In this document: positions 6,288 through 9,293 of the stretch, in pieces
How positions within the stretch are numbered: the stretch's first letter is position 1
How the letters are laid out: every line of letters begins with the position of its first letter
NCBI GenBank assembly: GCA_900556575.1
Contig: USPO01000045.1
Location: forward strand, 1 to 9,293
Direction of reading: 5' to 3'
DNA length: 9,293 bases
Source: an uncultured Eubacteriales bacterium
GTDB lineage: Bacteria; Bacillota; Clostridia; UBA1381
Made by a program: the position numbers and the translations under genes
Notes under the pieces: model-generated
Told to the model about the DNA's origin: nothing
Database searches by the model: none
The model's input: the letters and a program-made list of their open reading frames with translations, nothing else

Positions 6288-7760
6288 TTATTTTACTAAG
6301 AAATAACTTCCGTCTTTCATAACATTTATCCGTTCTGTATTTATATCCTCTGTACCTAACAGAGTACAGTTCTTTTCTTTGGCATAATCTATATAATCGA
6401 TTATTTCCTGTGTAATAAGTTCCCCCGGTGCAAGAATTGGTATTCCGGGCGGATAGCACATTACAAACTCAGTACATATTTTATCGACTGAATCGTGCAA
6501 GGGACATGAAACTTTATCGGCATAAAATGCCTTCTGGGGTGCATGAATTACCTTTGGATTGATATATTCGCTGTCAATCATACCTGTTTTATCACGCTTA
6601 TAAAGACGGCGGATTTCGGATAAAGCACTGATTAATCGCTCTATATCCTTTTCTCTGTCGCCTACAGATACATATGCAAGCAGATTTCCGAGGTCTCCGA
6701 ACTCGGTCTGAATATCATAGTCGTCACGAAGTATATCATATACCTCTATTCCGGCAAGTCCTACATCGAGCGTATGTATCGAGAGTTTAGTGTCATCAAA
6801 ATCATAGATTGAGTCACCGTTTATAAGCTCTCTGCCGTAAGCATAAAAATCACCGATTTGATTGATTTCGGTTCTTGCATACTCCACAAGTCCTTTAATT
6901 TTCTTGATTATTTCCTGTCCCTCAAGTGCAAGAGTTCGTCTTGAAATATCAAGGCTCGACATGAGCAGATATGAACCGCTTGTGGTTTGAGTGAGGTTTA
7001 TAATCTGACGTACATAGTCATAGTTTACATTAGGCCCTGTAAGGAGAAATGAACTTTGTGTAAGGGAACCGCCGCTCTTATGCATACTTACGGATGCCAT
7101 GTCGGCACCGGCAGCCATTGCGGAGCAGGGGAGACCGTCACCGAAATAGAAGTGTGTTCCGTGTGCCTCGTCTGCAAGGACTTTCATTCCATGCTTGTGT
7201 GCAAGCTTGACTATTGATTTTATATCGGAGCAAATACCGTAATAGGTAGGATTGTTTACAAGAACGGCTTTTGCGTCCGGATTTTCTTTTATCGCCTTTT
7301 CAACCTCGCTTACTTTCATACCCAAGGAAATTCCGAGTCTTGAGTTTGTTTCAGGATTTACATATATAGGTATAGCACCGCATAAAATCATTGCATTAAT
7401 TGCAGAACGATGTACATTTCGAGGCAGAATGAGTTTGTCTCCCGGCTGACATACGGAAAGAACCATACTCTGTACGGCTGAGGTAGTTCCGCCTACCATA
7501 AAGAAGGCATGATTGGCACCAAATGCATCGGCAGCTATTTCTTCTGCTTCTTTTATAACGGATACCGGATGACAAAGATTATCCAACAGTTTCATTGAAT
7601 TAACGTCGACCGACATACATTTTTCACCGAGAAAATCGGTAAGCTCGGGATTTCCCTTTCCTCTTTTGTGTCCCGGAACATCAAACGGAACAATTCTCAT
7701 ATGCTTAAGTTTGTTCAGTGCCTCAAGGACGGGAGCCTTTTTTTGAAGTTCAATATTCAA
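6288..7760 (-). CDS. speA: Arginine decarboxylase, PLP-dependent Orn/Lys/Arg family
   Basis: This probably decarboxylates arginine to agmatine in the cytoplasm, the first step of the pathway. It is a fold-type-I PLP enzyme. Motifs, numbered from this start, are PFDVPGHKRGKG (26-37), GGTTSA (90-95), the PLP-contacting D197-E-A-H200-G, and the cofactor lysine K228 in SMHKSGGSLTQSS. The C-terminal domain ends with CYPPGIPILAPGE and a loop typical of the family. Lysine or ornithine decarboxylation is the alternative; arginine is preferred because agmatinase is encoded in the same operon. I chose the TTG at 7760 (490 residues). It has GAAAGGAA nine bases upstream, avoids overlap with speD, and begins right where family similarity starts. 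The upstream TTG at 7811 also has AAGGAA before it and would give 507 residues overlapping speD by 32 bases. There is no ATG before the conserved region. Confidence 0.9.
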   Translation of the reverse strand: MNIELQKKAPVLEALNKLKHMRIVPFDVPGHKRGKGNPELTDFLGEKCMSVDVNSMKLLDNLCHPVSVIKEAEEIAADAFGANHAFFMVGGTTSAVQSMVLSVCQPGDKLILPRNVHRSAINAMILCGAIPIYVNPETNSRLGISLGMKVSEVEKAIKENPDAKAVLVNNPTYYGICSDIKSIVKLAHKHGMKVLADEAHGTHFYFGDGLPCSAMAAGADMASVSMHKSGGSLTQSSFLLTGPNVNYDYVRQIINLTQTTSGSYLLMSSLDISRRTLALEGQEIIKKIKGLVEYARTEINQIGDFYAYGRELINGDSIYDFDDTKLSIHTLDVGLAGIEVYDILRDDYDIQTEFGDLGNLLAYVSVGDREKDIERLISALSEIRRLYKRDKTGMIDSEYINPKVIHAPQKAFYADKVSCPLHDSVDKICTEFVMCYPPGIPILAPGELITQEIIDYIDYAKEKNCTLLGTEDINTERINVMKDGSYFLVK

Positions 7761-7776
7761 TGCAGTAATTTCCTTT
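7761..7776 (-). promoter_or_regulatory. Ribosome binding site deciding the speA start
   Basis: On the - strand AGAAAGGAA lies just past the speD stop (TGA at 7782-7780) and nine bases before the TTG at 7760. This is the best-placed Shine-Dalgarno site for speA and lets ribosomes finishing speD restart. A competing AAGGAA lies before the TTG at 7811, inside speD, with a shorter spacing of about five bases. Confidence 0.55.
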
Positions 7777-7779
7777 CTG

Positions 7780-8559
7780 TCAGAATACGTTTTTACCGCT
7801 GTAAATTTCAATCATTTCCTTGCGCAGACTTTCGGAAATTTCCATTCGCAAGTCCTCACTTAGGTCATATACATTGGTATTAAAAAGATAGTTTGCCAAA
7901 TCAAGTTCCTTAATCATCATTTTTGTGTGGAATAGATTTGCCTGATACATATTCATGTCCATTGCAATATATCTGTTAAGCGTAGCATCATCAATATAGT
8001 CTTGAATTGAGGTTATATCGTGGTCGAGGAAAAGCTTCTGACCGGACATATCACGTGTAAATCCACGTACACGGTAATCCATGGTTATAATATCTGAATC
8101 AAAGCTGCCTATAAGATAGTCTAATGTATGCAGCGGAGAAATTTCTCCGCAGGTTGCGACATCTATATCAACTCTAAAAGTTGCAATGCTTCTTTCCGGA
8201 TGAAATTCCGGATAGGTATGCACTGTGATATGGCTTTTATCAAGATGAGCAACAATAGTATCGTTATATTTCATAGCTGCGTCCTCAAGATTTTCTCCGA
8301 CAGGCTTCATGCTGCCGTCTGCGATGAGAAAAGTAACGCTTGCTCCCTGCGGCTCGTAATCCTGCTTTGAAACATTCAGGACGTGAGCACCAATCATATC
8401 TGTAAGCTTGAACATCATTTTTGTAAGTCGTTCGGAATTGTATTCCGAGTCGATATATGCTATATAATCAAGCTGTTCACGCGGTGTTTTTGCATAGCAT
8501 ACGTCATAGATGTTAAAGCTTAGTGATTTAGTTAGATTATTAAAGCCGTAAAGTTTCAT
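7780..8559 (-). CDS. speD: S-adenosylmethionine decarboxylase proenzyme, Escherichia coli-type
   Basis: This makes decarboxylated S-adenosylmethionine, the aminopropyl donor for SpeE. The 259 residues match the long E. coli-type enzyme rather than the short (about 120-residue) Bacillus/Thermotoga type: GFNNLTKSLSF at the N-terminus, SKQDYEPQGASVT (64-76), ISPLHTLDYLI, DYRVRGFTRD and FHTKM. The proenzyme cuts itself between K108 and S109 in AHLDKSHITVHTYPE, turning S109 into the pyruvoyl cofactor. H114 and C137 (VATCGEISPL) are the expected catalytic helpers. The start matches that of known homologues. Its Shine-Dalgarno GGAAGGA sits about 12 bases upstream, longer than usual, which may weaken or regulate initiation. 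It is the first gene of the spe operon. The 112-base leader holds a strong hairpin (8602-8636), but no convincing promoter was found. Confidence 0.96.
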   Translation of the reverse strand: MKLYGFNNLTKSLSFNIYDVCYAKTPREQLDYIAYIDSEYNSERLTKMMFKLTDMIGAHVLNVSKQDYEPQGASVTFLIADGSMKPVGENLEDAAMKYNDTIVAHLDKSHITVHTYPEFHPERSIATFRVDIDVATCGEISPLHTLDYLIGSFDSDIITMDYRVRGFTRDMSGQKLFLDHDITSIQDYIDDATLNRYIAMDMNMYQANLFHTKMMIKELDLANYLFNTNVYDLSEDLRMEISESLRKEMIEIYSGKNVF

Positions 8560-8601
8560 TTCGGTGAATATTCCTTCCGTTAAATTAATTAGAGATAAAC
8601 A

Positions 8602-8636
8602 TTTTTAAATGCCGAAAAAGTCTCGGCATTTAAAAA
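8602..8636. promoter_or_regulatory. Perfect 14-bp hairpin in the speD leader
   Basis: TTTTTAAATGCCGA (8602-8615) pairs perfectly with TCGGCATTTAAAAA (8623-8636) around a 7-base loop. It lies 42 bases before the speD ATG and 35 bases after the stop of the upstream gene. The base of the stem is T on the 5' side and A on the 3' side on both strands, so neither strand gives a hairpin followed by a U-run and it does not look like an ordinary intrinsic terminator. It could be an mRNA-stabilising or regulatory leader stem, or a processing site. The role is inferred only. Confidence 0.5.
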
Positions 8637-8655
8637 ATATTTAATTTCCAATTCA

Positions 8656-8668
8656 GCACAATTTGTGC
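8656..8668. promoter_or_regulatory. Short perfect palindrome upstream of speD
   Basis: GCACAATTTGTGC is a 13-base inverted repeat with 6-base arms around a single central base. It is placed between the stop of the SLOG-family gene and the speD leader hairpin. Size and symmetry fit a small protein-binding operator, and its position would suit control of the spe operon. No regulator gene is nearby and no clear promoter elements flank it, so this is a weak suggestion. Confidence 0.25.
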
Positions 8669-8671
8669 ATA

Positions 8672-9172
8672 TTATTCTAAGCTAATGTAGATTACATTAA
8701 CTCCGTTTTCGTTTGCGTATTCAACGGTATCTCCCGTACCGCTCGGAACACCTGACCATACGGCAATCACCTGTGAACTTTGGTCAACCATGTAATGGTC
8801 ACGCTTTAAAAAACAGTCCTCTGTGTATTTTTCCTGAATATATGTAACTTTATCACAAACTTTGATTATTTCGTGATAGTGCGGACGGTTCCAGTCTGTC
8901 CATTCATTGTACTGAAGTACATACGGAATAGCACATTCAAGAGTTATATCTGGATACGCTTTCTTTAGGTCAATAATAATATCTGCGGCCCAGCGGTCAA
9001 CTCCGTCTGCCATGCCGCTTAAAAAATTGCGTATTCCGTGATTATCGATAAGGTCTATTACAGCCGCACGCATACGCTCTTTAATTCGTATGCATTGCGG
9101 GTCATTTTCATTATGCTCAAATTTAAAAAACATAGGTCTGTGACCTGTGAAACAAGCTGTTGTACTTTTCAT
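8672..9172 (-). CDS. SLOG/DUF1273 family protein, YpsA-like
   Basis: This is a 166-residue cytoplasmic protein with no membrane segment or signal peptide. Sequence features point to the SLOG superfamily (DUF1273, Bacillus YpsA-like): N-terminal CFTGHRP (7-13), FLSGMADGVDRWAAD (about 50-64), and a C-terminal VIAVWSGVPSGTGDTVEYA. The glycine-rich turns and acidic residues form the predicted nucleotide or nucleotide-sugar binding pocket of the Rossmann-like SLOG fold. The biochemical activity of this group is not established; YpsA has been tied to cell division in Bacillus. The ATG at 9172 has AAAGGG about 10 bases upstream. An earlier ATG ten bases upstream is out of frame. It lies 112 bases before speD on the same strand, so it may be co-transcribed with the spe genes or form its own unit; the sequence does not decide this. 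Confidence 0.85.
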   Translation of the reverse strand: MKSTTACFTGHRPMFFKFEHNENDPQCIRIKERMRAAVIDLIDNHGIRNFLSGMADGVDRWAADIIIDLKKAYPDITLECAIPYVLQYNEWTDWNRPHYHEIIKVCDKVTYIQEKYTEDCFLKRDHYMVDQSSQVIAVWSGVPSGTGDTVEYANENGVNVIYISLE

Positions 9173-9213
9173 AAATTGTCATCCCTTTCATATTATAGGT
9201 TTAGTAGGTTTAA

Positions 9214-9273
9214 GGAGGCTGTTTTCAATTTGTTTTATTCGCTTTATGCGGTCTGTGCATTTGCTGCAGCCCC
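9214..9273 (-). repeat. 60-base copy of the dispersed repeat, inverted relative to the speB-cca copy
   Basis: Read on the - strand, this begins GGGGCTGCAGC, continues through CAGACCGCATAAAGC and AATAAAACAAA, and ends ACAGCCTCC. Its first two-thirds match 4392-4437 with three differences. It then jumps straight to the ACAGCCTCC end, lacking the right palindrome arm and most of the second hairpin found in the large copy. It lies just upstream of the SLOG-family gene. The remaining bases to the window edge (9274-9293) show nothing recognisable. Confidence 0.65.
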
Positions 9274-9293
9274 GTAATTAATATTACCAGCTG

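Noticed and set aside
7252..7449. Other open frames antisense to or within speA, speE, cca, pstA and pstB
   Set aside because: They are shadows of well-supported genes, short, and lack family motifs or good ribosome sites.
8602..8636. Intrinsic terminator for the SLOG-family gene
   Set aside because: The stem is strong, but neither strand has a U-run after it; the A-run follows instead.
9192..9197. TATAAT hexamer on the - strand as the -10 box of the SLOG-family gene
   Set aside because: The predicted transcript start would fall inside the AAAGGG ribosome site, and no -35 element lies 16-18 bases upstream.
1..9293. CRISPR array, tRNA, rRNA, phage or defence genes
   Set aside because: No regularly spaced direct repeats, no tRNA-like clover-leaf sequence, and all long open frames are accounted for by housekeeping metabolism and transport.

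Overview
The window looks like a stretch of an A+T-rich Firmicutes chromosome, most likely class Clostridia. The grounds are purine-rich Shine-Dalgarno sites (AGGAGG/AAAGGG type) before almost every gene, TTG start codons, a fold-type-I SpeA-like decarboxylase, a YpsA-like SLOG protein and tight same-strand gene packing. I cannot name the genus from the sequence alone. All genes are intact except the first, which is cut by the window edge.

Layout. Bases 1-2829 on the + strand hold the end of a phosphate-uptake operon: pstC (3' part), pstA, pstB and phoU. It closes at a strong hairpin (2867-2903) that can serve as a terminator in both directions. Everything from there to 9172 is on the - strand. 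Read in the direction of transcription the order is: a YpsA-like SLOG/DUF1273 protein (9172-8672), then speD, speA, speE and speB (8559-4570), then cca (4359-3031), which converges on phoU.

The four spe genes form a compact, overlapping operon encoding a whole route from arginine to spermidine. SpeA makes agmatine from arginine and SpeB cleaves it to putrescine and urea. SpeD makes decarboxylated S-adenosylmethionine, and SpeE joins its aminopropyl group to putrescine. The Pst/PhoU block imports phosphate by ATP-driven transport and signals phosphate status. The gene for the periplasmic/lipoprotein phosphate-binding subunit (pstS) presumably lies upstream, outside the window.

The least ordinary part is between the genes. 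Three intergenic sites (2830-2846, 4392-4560 and 9214-9273) carry pieces of what looks like one dispersed repeat family. Its units start with GGGGCTG (or GGAGCTG) and end with CAGCCTC(C). The largest copy contains a long imperfect palindrome followed by a second hairpin. A perfect 14-bp stem upstream of speD has the opposite A/T polarity to a terminator and may be a leader structure. No tRNA, rRNA, CRISPR array, phage gene or transposase is visible, and no gap without a gene exceeds about 210 bases. Apart from the repeat family, I see no sign of an undescribed multi-gene system.
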